From NCBI GenBank assembly GCA_950097015.1, contig CATNEN010000007.1, positions 1,240,001-1,304,000 of the forward strand: a stretch of 64,000 nt of DNA. Reading direction: 5' to 3'. A model generated the notes under the pieces. It did no database searches, was not told where the DNA came from, and saw only the letters and a list, made by a program, of their open reading frames with translations. Numbering within the stretch: the first letter of the stretch is position 1; every line of letters starts with the position of its first letter. Both the position numbers and the translations under genes were made by a program. This DNA comes from Macrostomum hystrix. Lineage: Eukaryota; Platyhelminthes; Macrostomidae. Below, in pieces: positions 23,238 to 36,600 of this stretch.

Positions 23238-24220
23238 AAATTAAACTCAAATTATGTCAGTTAACTTTATTAACGTTTGTTAACTTACGTTAAAATTAGG
23301 TTAAAATCCGTTTAATTTGCATAAGCTTGAATAGCACACGGTTACAAAAGATCCGCGAGTTATCGCCTCAAGTGAATAAAGGAAAATTAGGTTTAAGAAA
23401 TGCACGCGGAAACACAAAACAAGGAGAAGTGCAAGGGGGGCTTCGACTTTCAGCAGTAGTAAGAAAATGAAGCGCTTGCTTCAAGAGCGGAGGGCGGGCT
23501 AATACTGATAGATAAAGTCTATTTTTACAGTTTCAGAAGTGCCTCGTTGCTCGTTCGTTGCTGTTGGGCTAAAGCAGTGAAGGTCAGATACTTCATTCAT
23601 TTCTTCATTTACGTCAGTGAAAATATAATAAAAAAAGCTTTGTTTATCGATGGGATAAAACAGTATATAGGTGAGAAAAAAGCAACTTCGCAACATAGAG
23701 CAGAATGACAAGCAAATCTGAGAGTGGGAGATAGTGAGTTAGTGAAAGGCTAATGCTATAAAAAATGTCGACGACTAGAACAAGGCTTCCATATTAAAGC
23801 ATTAGTGAAGTGCAAGCAACATAAAGTACATAATAAAATATTAAAATACTAAAAAACTGAATACACGGAAAGAGTCAGGGTCCGTTAGTTAAAAAGCACG
23901 TGACTAATATTTTGGTCAATCACTGTAAGTAAGGAAACGGACAATATAAACTGGATTTTGTAAGACTAGGAAATTAGTCGTACAAGAATTATGCAGCAAA
24001 ATTTAGAAACACATTACTTACCTTCCTAATAATAGCAAGGTACTATTGATTAATAAAATTTTAGTAAAGTTACAAAACAAAATAAAAATATAATCTTGAC
24101 ATCAGTGCTCTGTCTGATTTCAGGCGTAATAGTGGGTGATGCCCGAGGTCCTGAAGGTTCAGGGGTGGGTAATTCCTGAGGCCCAGAAGGTTCAGGGGTT
24201 GGTGATGCCGCAGGCCCGGA
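23238..24220. other. Gene-less spacer
   Basis: GTTAA-rich border of the satellite, then AT-rich unique sequence. No supported coding region. The right end (from about 24130) contains degenerate forerunners of the next array. Confidence 0.5.
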
Positions 24221-24228
24221 AGAATCAG

Positions 24229-24493
24229 GGGTGACGTCTGATGACCTGAAGGATCAGGGGTGACGTCTGATGACCTGAAGGATCAGGGGTGACGTCTGAT
24301 GACCTGAAGGATCAGGGGTGACGTCTGATGACCTGAAGGATCAGGGGTGACGTCTGATGACCTGAAGGATCAGGGGTGACGTCTGATGACCTGAAGGATC
24401 AGGGGTGACGTCTGATGACCTGAAGGATCAGGGGTGACGTCTGATGACCTGAAGGATCAGGGGTGACGTCTGATGACCTGAAGGATCAGGAGT
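24229..24493. repeat. 29-bp minisatellite downstream of the 7-TM gene
   Basis: Nine near-identical units with core gatgacctgaaggatcaggg and gtgacgtct. Degenerate relatives containing gaaggttcagggg flank it from 24130 to 24600. It lies 3' of the stop codon at 24648, in probable 3' UTR or downstream DNA. Confidence 0.95.
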
Positions 24494-24647
24494 TTGTGAT
24501 GCTTGAGGCCCTGAAGGACCAACTTTGGGTATGATTGATGTCCTGAAGGTTCAGGAGTGCGTAATGCCAGATGCCTTGTAGGATCAGGGGTGGACCAAGG
24601 GCGGCGGGCAGTGTGCTCAGGCCAGCTCCGTGTGAGTCTAGTTTCCA

Positions 24648-27600
24648 TCAGGCATTGTTAACCAGATAAGCGCCGCTGTTGGGCCGGCTTCCAGTGCTGA
24701 CTGTGGCGGTCTCCTCCTGCTCCTGAATGGGGTCCAGGAAGGCGCACGCGGTCGCGTGATAGAAGCCGCCCAGGTGGCCGCAGGCGCCAGGAAGCAGCAG
24801 AGAGTCCGAGGCCGCGGTGCAGTCATCGGAGTCGAGCTCGGACAGGTGCGGGTCAATGCCGGCGTAGATTGGCCGGTAGAGCGACCTGGTTGGGGAGATC
24901 GAGCCCGAGTCGGCCAGGCCGCCCGCTGTCGCCGCCGCCGCTGACAGCTGCAGGCCGAAGGTGGGGAGGTGCGTCAGGCGGGGAAGGACACTCGGGATTA
25001 ACCAAAAACTGACAAGACAAAACAGCTGGCGAGTTGCCAAAAATTTATCGAACCCTAATTTAACAGGTGACAACCCGTTTCTAACAGGTGACAACTCGTT
25101 TCTAACAGGTGACAACCCGTTTCTAACAGGTGACAACCCGTTTCTAACAGGTGACAACCCGTTTCTAACAGGCGACAACCCGTTTCTAACAGGTGACAAC
25201 CCGTTTCTAACAGGTGACAACCCGTTTCTAACAGGTGACAACTCGTTTCTAACAGGTGACAACCCGTTTCTAACAGGTGACAACTCGTTTCTAACAGGTG
25301 ACAACCCGTTTCTAACAGGTGACAACTCGTTTCTAACAGGTGACAACTCGTGTCTAACAGGTGACAACCCGTTTCTAACAAGTGACAACTCGTGTCTAAC
25401 AGGTGATAACCCGTGTCCAACAGGTGACAACCCGTGTCTAACAGATGACAACCCGTGTCCAACAGGTGACAACCCGTGTCTAAAAGGTGATAACCCGTGT
25501 CCAACAGGTGACAACCCGTGTCCAACAGGTGACAACCCGTGTCTAACAGATGACAACCCGTGTCCAACAGGTGACAACCCGTGTCTAACAGGTGACAACT
25601 CGTGTCTAAAAGGTGATAACCCGTGTCCAACAGGTGACAACCCGTGTCCAACAGGTGACAACCCGTGTCTAACAGGTGTCAACACGTGCCTAACATGTGA
25701 CAACCCAAAATGACGTCTTTCTAAGATACTTTAAAAAAAACGAGCTTGCAATTTACCAAACAATACGAAACCCTAGAGAGGATAGTACGAGCTAGTAACA
25801 CTTTGCGCAGTAAGACGGCATATAATTGGAATACGGAATAAAACAAAAGCATACTTAATATTTTTGGTATGCAGTGCATAGCTTTGGGCAAAGTGCATTT
25901 ATTTACTCTAAAGTAATTTCTCAATACTGCTAACGGAAATAAAATTGATGTACAGTGTTTCTCTTTTTGAAGTTACAAACATTACCTGCTTAGACTACTA
26001 GACAGTAGTATGTTTAAGAAAGCATTAAATAAAAAAACAGTTCCTGCAGCCCTGAATCCCATGTAAAAACAATGCATTTTTCGCAACATATCGGTCGAAG
26101 GCGGTAAGATCAAAGCGCAGACGGGCGCACGAAGTCGCAAACAGTCTGTCCGGGACCGCCGAAATCCTCGGACCGATGCAGAGCGCCTTTCCACACCACC
26201 TTGAACTCAGCGGAGCCCAGCAAACAAGCTGAGCAGCTCAGGTCATCGCGACTTGGCGATGAAGCATCTGCTGCTGCTGCTGCTGCTGCTGCTGCTAGGC
26301 TGGCATAGCCAGTTCGGGGCCTGAGTGCACGGGGCTAAGGAATTTCAGGGTCAGGTCAGTGCCCACTTGTACGAGGAGACTTTACTGGAACATTTATATA
26401 TTAACCTGAGCAGGTGTGAGAACAGGTGACTGGTTAACCTGAGCAGGTGTGAGAACAGGTGACTGATTAACCTGAGCGGGTGTGAGAACAGGTGACTGAT
26501 TAACCCGAGCAGGTGTGAGAACAGGTGACTGATTAACCCGAGCAGGTGTGAGAACAGGTGACTGATTAACCTGAGCAGGTGTGAGAACAGGTGACTGATT
26601 AACCTGAGCAGGTGTGAGAACAGGTGACTGATTAACCTGAGCAGTTGTGAGAACAGGTGACTGATTAACCTGAGCGGGTGTGAGAACAGGTGACTGATTA
26701 ACCTGAGCAGGTGTGAGAACAGGTGACTGATTAACCCGAGCAGGTGTGAGAATGGGTGACTGATTAACCTGAGCAGGTGTGAGAACAGGTGACTGATTAA
26801 CCCGAGCAGGTGTGAGAACAGGTGACTGATTAACCTGAGCGGGTGTGAGAACAGGTGACTGATTAACCTGAGCAGGTGTGAGAACAGGTGACTGATTAAC
26901 CCCAGCAGGTGTGAGAATGGGTGACTGATTAACCTGAGCAGGTGTGAGAACAGGTGACTGATTAACCCGAGCAGGTGTGAGAACAGGTGACTGATTAACC
27001 TGAGCAGGTGTGAGAACAGGTGACTGATTAACCTGAGCAGGTGTGAGAACAGGTGACTGATTAACCTGAGCAGTTGTGAGAACAGGTGACTGATTAACCT
27101 GAGCGGGTGTGAGAACAGGTGACTGATTAACCTGAGCAGGTGTGAGAACAGGTGACTGATTAACCCGAGCAGGTGTGAGAATGGGTGACTGATTAACCTG
27201 AGCAGGTGTGAGAACAGGTGACTGATTAACCCGAGCAGGTGTGAGAACAGGTGACTGATTAACCTGAGCGGGTGTGAGAACAGGTGACTGATTAACCTGA
27301 GCAGGTGTGAGAACAGGTGACTGATTAACCCAAGCAGGAGTGAGAATGGGTGACTGATTAACCTGAGCAGGTGTGAGAACAGGTGACTGATTAACCCGAG
27401 CAGGTGTGAGAACAGGTGACTGATTAACCTGAGCAGGTGTGAGAACAGGTGACTGATTAACCTGAGCAGGTGTGAGAATCGGTGACTGTTTAACCTGAGC
27501 AGGTGTGAGAATCGGTGACTGATTAACCTGATTAACCTGAACCTGCAAATATAGAACAAGGTCAAGAATTAAGTAAATTTGGGTGAAAACTCGCAACGAA

Positions 27601-30600
27601 AGTGCCAAGTGATTTGTAAATTTCGAAAAAACTATACGGAAGCCGAAAAAAACGATAGAGCTAAAAATACGTTGTTGATAGTAAAGTATCTGAAAATTTT
27701 GTGTGTCTGGCACGCGAGCCGAGGCGCAAGCAAAGTCACACAGACGGAGATCTAGCTCCGTCTGTTTCTGAATTCTTACTGAAAAACCTGCTTTGTTTTA
27801 TAGCATGAAAGGTTGATCTGAATGAAAGTTAAACATTTTAAGGGTGTCTTTGTGAGGCTATTCTCATTGTCGAATGTCTTTGTGAGCGGAGTCAAATTGT
27901 CTGTCATTGCATCACTACATTTCCAGCCAGTCTCACCCGCTCGCATTGTCCCAGCAGCCGCTGCCGCTCCATCTCGTGAATCTTTTTGTACTCCACGGCA
28001 TCCTGATAGAACAGAATGAGCACAGCCAGGGAGGGCAGAATGTGAGCAGTGATTACGACAATGCTGTGCACTGGCAGGTAGACCTTCAGGTCGTGATTGA
28101 ATACGCCGGAGCAGGAGGCGGCGCCGGAGCTGCGAAGGAACAGCCAGTAGGCCAGGTTGATGAGGCTGCCGAAGGCGAACACCAGCACACTGCTGCGGAG
28201 GGCGGGTGACAAGGGCAGCGAGTGATGTACTTTAGTCACAATGGACTGCGTGCGAGTTTTAACACAATTGGTCACTGAATTACAGTATTGTGCAACTGGT
28301 ACCGAAACTAACTACGGGACAGGTGGGGACAACGGGAACTAGCACTCACTGAAGGATAGGAGGGGACAACGGGAACTAACACCCACTGAATGACTGAATG
28401 AGGACAACGGGAACTAGCACCCACTGAATGACTGAATGGGGACAACGGGAACTAGCACCCACTGAATGACTGAATGAGGACAACGGGAACTAGCACCCAC
28501 TGAATGACTGAATGGGGACAACGGGAACTAACACCCACTGAATGACTGAATGGGGACAACGGGAACTAACACCCACTGAATGACTGAATGAGGACAAGGG
28601 GAACTAACACCCACTGAATGACTGAATGAGGACAAGGGGAACTAACACCCACTGAATGACTGAATGAGGACAAGGGGAACTAGCACCCACTGTTTCCTGA
28701 ACAGTCCCATGCCTTCCGAATTTTAAAAGGCCTTAGCAGTCCAGCAGTAGAGTTCGATGTCAAGGACAAGCGCATGATTTTATCAGATTCGAATCGCAGC
28801 CACAGCCAAACGGGAAAATCTGTTTGCACACGCGGACCAGTGAAGCTACAGCCCGGACTAAAAGCCCGAGCTATCCGAGTCGGGCCTGGAGCACTTTGCC
28901 GTTCGCGGTTCAGCTGACTCACAAAAATTGGGACTAAATATATTATTAATCTGGCAGGCAGAATGTTATCCCTGCAGTTCTGCGCCAAGACACACGCGAG
29001 GATTAAAGCACCTGGGCTGCTGGGACAGCCGATTTCAGTCTTCATCCTAGCATTGTCTGTGTCATTTGCGCACCTGGCGCACGTCATCACTCAAGCAACA
29101 GCAGCAGCAGCAGCAGTGTTCAGACAAGTGCAATCTCAATCCGTATTAATGGGATCTGGGGCAGAAATTCGCTATGTGCCACAATGCAAATCCAATTCTG
29201 TGCACTATTCGTCTTCTACGTGTAGTTTCTTAGCTCATGAATAAATCTCATCAGCGAACAGCAGGAACGTGACTTGATAATAACGCGACCAGCTCTGTGC
29301 TTTTTGCAAATCCAAGTGCAAATCATTTCAAACTATGCTGCGCACTGTAGCATCTTTTTGTGTGTCATGTTGATACCACACACTTTGTCAGGTGATTCCA
29401 ACTTGATCTCTCCTTGTCGACATTGAAAGCTTCTTGTGAATATATTAAGCTTCGATTTATTCTCAGGGTCACTGAACCTGTACAATTAACTCTAGAGAGG
29501 GTCATGGAACTTACCATTTTCCGTTGGGTCATGAAACCCCCAATTTTCTGAGGGCAGTGTCGTAACACCCTGATCTATCTAACTTACGAGCTAGTTAGAT
29601 AGTTAGAAATTTAGATTTTCGAAAGCACTGGAACCTTCCAGTGCTTCCAAATTAGTCATGGAACCCTCCAGTGCTTCCAAGTTAGTCATGGAACCTTCCG
29701 TTGCTTCCAAGTTAGTCATGGAACCTTCCAGTGCTTCCAAGTTAGTCATGGAACCTTCCAGTGCTTCCAATTTAGTCATGGAACTTTCCAGTGCTTCCAA
29801 GTTAGTCATGGAACCTTCCATTGCTTCCAAGTTAGTCATGGAACCTTCCAATGTTTCCAAGTTAGTCATGGAACCTTCCAGTGCTTCCAAGTTAGTCATG
29901 GAACTTTCCATTGCTTCCAAGTTAGTCATGGAACCTTCCAATGTTTCCAAGTTAGTCATGGAACCTTCCATTGCTTCCAAGAATTAGTCATGGAACCTTC
30001 CAGTGCTTCCAAGTTAGTCATGGAACCTTCCAATGTTTCCAAGTTAGTCATGGAACCTTCCAGTGCTTCCAATTTAGTCATGGAACCTTCCAGTGCTTCC
30101 AAGTTAGTCATGGAACCTTCCATTGCTTCCAAGTTAGTCATGGAACCTTCCAATGTTTCCAAGTTAGTCATGGAACCTTCCAATGTTTCCAAGTTAGTCA
30201 TGGAACCTTCCAGTGCTTCCAAGTTAGTCATGGAACTTTCCATTGCTTCCAAGTTAGTCATGGAACCTTCCAATGTTTCCAAGTTAGTCATGGAACCTTC
30301 CATTGCTTCCAAGAATTAGTCATGGAACCTTCCAGTGCTTCCAAGTTAGTCATGGAACCTTCCAATGTTTCCAAGTTAGTCATGGAACCTTCCAATGTTT
30401 CCAAGTTAGTCATGGAACCTTCCAATGTTTCCACGATAGTCGCGGTTAATACGGAAAGCCAAAACGTAAATTTATCTGTTGTCAAGCAGTGTTCAAATCA
30501 AATCCAAAAATAAATGACACGAGAAACATTTGCACTGGTTGGACTAGCCTGCTATGAAGCGAATGCTACGAGTATATATGCTCAGACTCAGGCTGAGTGA

Positions 30601-33600
30601 CCAGTTTGCTAGGCAGTAGCCGTCGAGTTTGTTTTCCCAGTCAGGGGGGGGGAATGAGAGAGAATCAATAATACTGGGCCAGAATTTTTATTAGGGAGGC
30701 CTGCGATCCCTTCTGTCGATATTTATCAGACCGTGAAGAACAGAACTTGGTTTCTAGGTCCATACAGCTTGTCAGTCACGTCTGTAGACCACTTCATGTT
30801 GAGAGAATATTCACTCCATTTTTCCTTTAGTACATATGCACTTTAATTACTGGCAGGCTACAGTCAAAGCAGTTAATTTAACACCGAGATTAACGGATTA
30901 GATTAGTAACGAAATAACTTACAGCACAACAGTGCAGCGCAGGTAATTCCTGACAGACGGCTCCGTGTTGATGCGATTCAACCGCTTCAGGTGCTTGTAG
31001 GAGACCGCGGCCAGAGCCGCTAGGGCCAGCCATTCCACGGCTAGAAATGCCACTTGGTAGAAGGCTATAGGGAAGGTAGAGAGCGGATGTGGTGGGCGAG
31101 CCAGATAATGAGTCTTTCAATTTAGGAGTAGGACATGCTACAAGTGAGAGAGTCATCAGGTCAGAGGAGACAGTATAGGACAGGATAGCAGGAGAGGGAA
31201 AGAGAGTAGGATATGGGAGAGAGTCGGAGATTGGAGAGAGAGTAGGAGATGGGAGAGAGAGTAGGAGATGGGAGAGAGAGTAGGAGATGGGAGAGAGAGT
31301 AGGAGATGGGAGAGAGAGTAGGAGATGGGAGAGAGGAGATGGGAGAGAGAGTAGGAGATGGGAAAGAAAGTAGAAGATGGGAGAGAGTAGGAGATGGGAG
31401 AGACAGTAGGAGATGGGAGAGAGAGTAGGAGATGGGAAAGAAAGTAGAAGATGGGAGAGAGTAGGAGATGGGAGAGACAGTAGGAGATGGGAGAGAGAGT
31501 AGGAGATGGGAGAGAGGAGATGGGAGAGAGAGTAGGAGTTGGGAAAGAAAGTAGAAGATGGGAGAGAGAGTAGGAGATAGGAGAGAGGAGATGGGAAAGA
31601 AAGTAGAAGATGGGAGAGAGAGTAGGAGAGGGGAGAGAGAGTAGGAGATGGGAGAGAGGAGAGGGAGAGAGAGTAGGAGAGGGGAGAGAGGAGAGGGGAG
31701 AGAGGAGATGGGAGAGAGGAGATTGGAGAGAGAGTAGCAGAGGGGAGAGAGAGTAGGAGATGGGAAAGAAAGTAGAAGATGGGAGAGAGAGTAGGAGATA
31801 GGAGAGAGGAGATGGGAAAGAAAGTAGAAGATGGGAGAGAGAGTAGGAGAGGGGAGAGAGAGTAGGAGATGGGAGAGAGGAGAGGGAGAGAGTAGGAGAG
31901 GGGAGAGAGGAGAGGGGAGAGAGGAGAGGGAGAGAGAGTAGGAGAGGGGAGAGAGGAGAGGGGAGAGAGGAGAGGGAGAGAGAGTAGGAGAGGGGAGAGA
32001 GGAGAGGGGAGAGAGGAGATGGGAGAGAGGAGATGGGAGAGAGGAGATTGGAGAGAGAGTAGCAGAGGGGAGAGAGAGTAGGAGATGGGAAAGAAAGTAG
32101 AAGATGGGAGAGAGAGTAGGAGATAGGAGAGAGGAGATGGGAAAGAAAGTAGAAGATGGGAGAGAGAGTAGGAGAGGGGAGAGAGAGTAGGAGATGGGAG
32201 AGAGTAGAGGGAGAGAGAGTAGGAGAGGGGAGAGAGGATAGGGGATAGAGGAGAGGGAGAGAGAGTAGGAGAGGGGAGAGAGGAGAGGGGAGAGAGGAGA
32301 TGGGAGAGAGGAGATGGGAGAGAGGAGATTGGAGAGAGAGTAGCAGAGGGGAGAGAGAGTAGGAGATGGGAGAGACTAAGAGATGGGAGAGAGGGCAGGA
32401 GAGGGGAGAGAGGGCAGGAGATGGGAGAGAGTAGGAGATGGCAGAGAGGGCAGGAGATGGGAGAGAGTAGGAGAGAAGAGAAGGAGTCTGAGGTGACAGA
32501 AAGACCACTTGAGTAGAGAAAGCTCGAGATGGGAAAAGGGGCCAGACGGGAGCATCAAAGGAGCAAAGAAGCAGAGATGCTGAGTAAGATTACCCCATAA
32601 ACATATTGACATGTGTGTTACGCCTGAAGGGAGTCGAAATGGTTACATTTGATAACCGGACACATTTTTGCACCTGTCGCATTTTTTAAACACCGAAAGT
32701 ACGGAGACAAGCCAGAACAAGAGCACAAGAAAACAGCAGAGGCGGTGGACTCAACAGTCACATGACAAGCAGTCAGATTCTGATGAGCCTTGAGGGGAGG
32801 GACATTGCGTGCCGCTTTGTTTCTCAGTGCGGCGGAGACAAGAATGTCTGCTAAACAGAAAGTACGTAATTCTGTCAGCTGGCTGTTTTTAAAGCATTAA
32901 AAGGATTTGATTTCTTTGCAAGGCTGAAAGACTGTGAAGGCCTCCAGTACATTGGGGCTATTTTATCGGTTTATCAGCATTTGAACTCAGTTCCCAGCAG
33001 CATTATGATCCACATGCTCCTAAAAAGGAATGAAATCCCACTCCCAATACTTTGAGAATTCATTTCAATAAATTCACAAATCCTAGGAGATCCCATCACT
33101 AATATTAGGAGATCCCATCACTAATATTAGGAGATCCCATCACTAATAGTAGGAGATCCCATAACTAATATTAGGAGATCCCATCACTAATAGTAGGAGA
33201 TCCCAACACTAATAGTAGGAGATCCCATCACTAATAGTAGGAGATCCCATCACTAATATTAGGAGATCCCAACACTAATAGTAGGAGATCCCATCACTAA
33301 TAGTAGGAGATCCCATCACTAATATTAGGAGATCCCATCACTAATAGTAGGAGATCCTATCACTAATAGTTAGGAGATCCCATCACTAAAAAATAGTAGG
33401 ATATCCCATCGCTAATAGTAGGAGATCCCAACACTAATAGTAGGAGATCCCATCACAAAAAATAGTAGGATATCCCATCGCTAATACTAGGAGATCCCAT
33501 TATTAATACTAGGAGATCCCATCACTAATACTAGGAGATCCCATCACTAATACTAAAAGATCCCATCACTAATACTAGGAGATTCTAGGAGTTCCAACTG

Positions 33601-36600
33601 GACCTGGTTTAGCACTCTTAATTGCAGCCAGGTGATATTGTCAGCATATCAGATTTCCTATTTCTATCCTCAGTGCAGGCAGTCCTGCAGCTCTAACTCT
33701 TGGGTCTCCGGGCCCAGAGGCTGGTTATAAAATGCCAGAATCGATGAAAAGTTCATGAAAGGAAGAAAATTAGTGTGAAAAAAAGCTTGTCTTTGACTGC
33801 AGCTAAAAGCAAATCCTTCGTGCTGCAGGGCGTTAGCTTACAGCCGGCATTGCCATTTCATCTCAGCATTCGCGGCGCTAAGGTAGGAAGGTGGATATTT
33901 CAACCGCGTGTCACAAAAACCTGAGATTTTAGAATAGGGAAGTGAGAGACAGCATCATCAGGTTTCCTTTGTCCCTCAGTCTGTCTGACTGTGCGACACT
34001 GCCCCTGCCCTCCTCCCCTATTTGCTGTCCAAATCCTTTTACACTTTTCTATATGGTAAAATTCTACCAAAGTTGGGTTAATGGCGGGAAATAATAATAG
34101 TAACAATAATTGCAGGAGGGCTGCGGGCCGTGGCACATCGTTCGGTGAAACTAGACCCGCAGCCAGCGAGGAGGCAATTCTGCCCATTCCGCTGACTCCT
34201 GACCACACACGCACTCCGCGGCTGCGCCTCAAATGAAGATGGCCTCGCCGCGGAATCGAGCTCAGGGACCCTGGTGCCTCGAGTACTTTAGACCTTGGTA
34301 CCGAGAGACCTCGGTAAATGGCTGTTGATATTTTATTTCGAACTATACCTTTCTAGGAAAACGGATATTCTTCCTAGAAATGAGACAATGAGGATAATTT
34401 ATTATTAGCTGAAAGAAAGGATTCGGCGAAAAGAACAGAAATAAAGCCGAAAAGAGACTAAGAGTTTGTGTAATCAAATACTTTGCAGCTGCTTTCGGAT
34501 TTGACAGACAGCTTAAAAATGGGCAACTGCAAAAATGCTAAATCAACACATCTGGCAAGCAACTGCTACACCAGTGCCAGTAGCACTTGCACTTCTGCTA
34601 TTTAGTAGAATGTTGTAGGGCCTCTACGGCAATACAGATTTTGCTGGAGTGACATTCTTGGAATTCGATGTTTGATAGTCTGCTGGAGTGACATTCTTGG
34701 AATTTGATGTTTGAGAGTCTGCTGGAGTGACACTCTTGGAATTTGATGTTTGAGAGTCTGCTGGAGTGACATTCTTGGAATTTGATGTTTGAGAGTATGC
34801 TGAAGTGACACTCTTGGAATTTGATGTTTGAGATTCTGCTGGAGTGACATTCTTGGAATTTAATGTTTGAGAGTCTGCTGGAGTGACACTCATGGAATTT
34901 GATGTTTGAGATTCTGCTGGAGTGACATTCTTGGAATTTAATGTTTGAGAGTCTGCTGGAGTGACATTCTTGGAATTTGATGTTTGAGATTCTGCTGGAG
35001 TGACATTCTTGGAATTTAATGTTTGAGAGTCTGCTGGAGTGACACTCATGGAATTTGATGTTTGAGATTCTGCTGGAGTGACATTCTTGGAATTTAATGT
35101 TTGAGAGTCTGCTGGAGTGACATTCTAGGAATTTGATGTTTGAGAGTATGCTGAAGTGACACTCTTGGAATTTGATGTTTGAGATTCTGCTGGAGTGACA
35201 TTCTTGGAATTTAATGTTTGAGAGTCTGCTGGAGTGACACTCTTGGAATTTAATGTTTGAGACTTTGCTGGAGTGACACTCTTGGAATATTTGAGAGTCT
35301 GCTGGAGTGACATTCTTGGAATTTGATGTTTGAGAGTCTGCTGGAGTGACATTCTTGGAATTTAATGTTTGAGAGTCTGCTGGAGTGACACTCTTGGAAT
35401 ATTTGAGAGCCTGCTGGAGTGACATTCTTGGAATATTTGAGAGCCTGCTGGAGTGACATTCTTGGAATATTTGAGAGTCTGCTGGAGTGACATTCTTGGA
35501 ATTTGATGTTTGAGAGTCTGCTGGAGTGACATTCTTGGAATATTTGAGAGTCTGCTGGAGTGACATTCTTGGAATATTTGAGAGCCTGCTGGAGTGACAT
35601 TCTTGGAATATTTGAGAGTCTGCTGGAGTGACATTCTTGGAATATTTGAGAGTCTGCTGGAGTGACATTCTTGGAATATTTGAGAGCCTGCTGGAGTGAC
35701 ATTCTTGGAATATTTGAGAGTCTGCTGGAGTGACATTCTTGGAATTTGATGTTTGAGAGTCTGCTGGAGTGGCACTCTTGGAATATTTGAGAGTCTGCTG
35801 GAGTGAAATTTTTAAAATTCCACGTGCTTGAGTTAAATTTGGAGCATCAATTTCACATGATCTTTAGACCAGCTTCATTAGCTGTGACCTATCATTTATC
35901 CGTATCTATTAGAAACAGGTGAGCTAAAATCAAGGTATTTTCGATAAGAAATATTTTCCAAGATCAAAAGTTGTTTTCAGCTAGGAAAAACAACCCGAAG
36001 ATTGTAACAAAAAGACGATTCTGTCATCATCATTTCCTTAAATTGGGGTAATTTAGACATCCCAATAATTGCCAACCCTGCATAGAGTTTTGTAACATTT
36101 ACAGAATCACCGATGTCATTATGATAATATACGCCCCAAAGTGAACCTTACTCTTACTCAAAGTACTCTTACTGTGTTATGCTAGCGAATGCCAAAACAC
36201 TGACAAAATAGCAGGCATTGTACTGAACACTGGGAGGAGAGGGCAGCGGACATTGCACTCAACAATGGGAGGAGAGGGCAGTGGACATTGTACTGAACTC
36301 TGGGAGGAGAGGGCAGTGGACATTGCACTGAACTCTGGGAGCAGTGGGCAGCGGACATTGCACTGAACACAGGGAGGAGAGGGCAGTGGACATTGCACTC
36401 AACAATCAGAGGAGAGGGCAGTGGACATTGCACTCAACAATCGGAGGAGAGGGCAGTGGACATTGCACTCAACAATCGGAGGAGAGGGCAGCGGACATTG
36501 CACTCAACAATCGGAGGAGAGGGCAGTGGACATTGCACTGAACAATCGGAGGAGAGGGCAGTGGACATTGCACTGAACAATCGGAGGAGAGGGCAGCGGA

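Noticed and set aside
24229-24493. CRISPR-like array of 29-bp repeats
   Set aside because: Repeats are directly adjacent with no unique spacers, and the context is a spliced eukaryotic gene. The same applies to all other arrays here.
25055-27713. Very long open frames on both strands (up to about 440 codons) over the 21-bp and 33-bp arrays
   Set aside because: Unit lengths divisible by three and lacking stops keep frames open. The peptides are pure repeats and several frames are open at once. Only the 24947-24648 end is a real exon.
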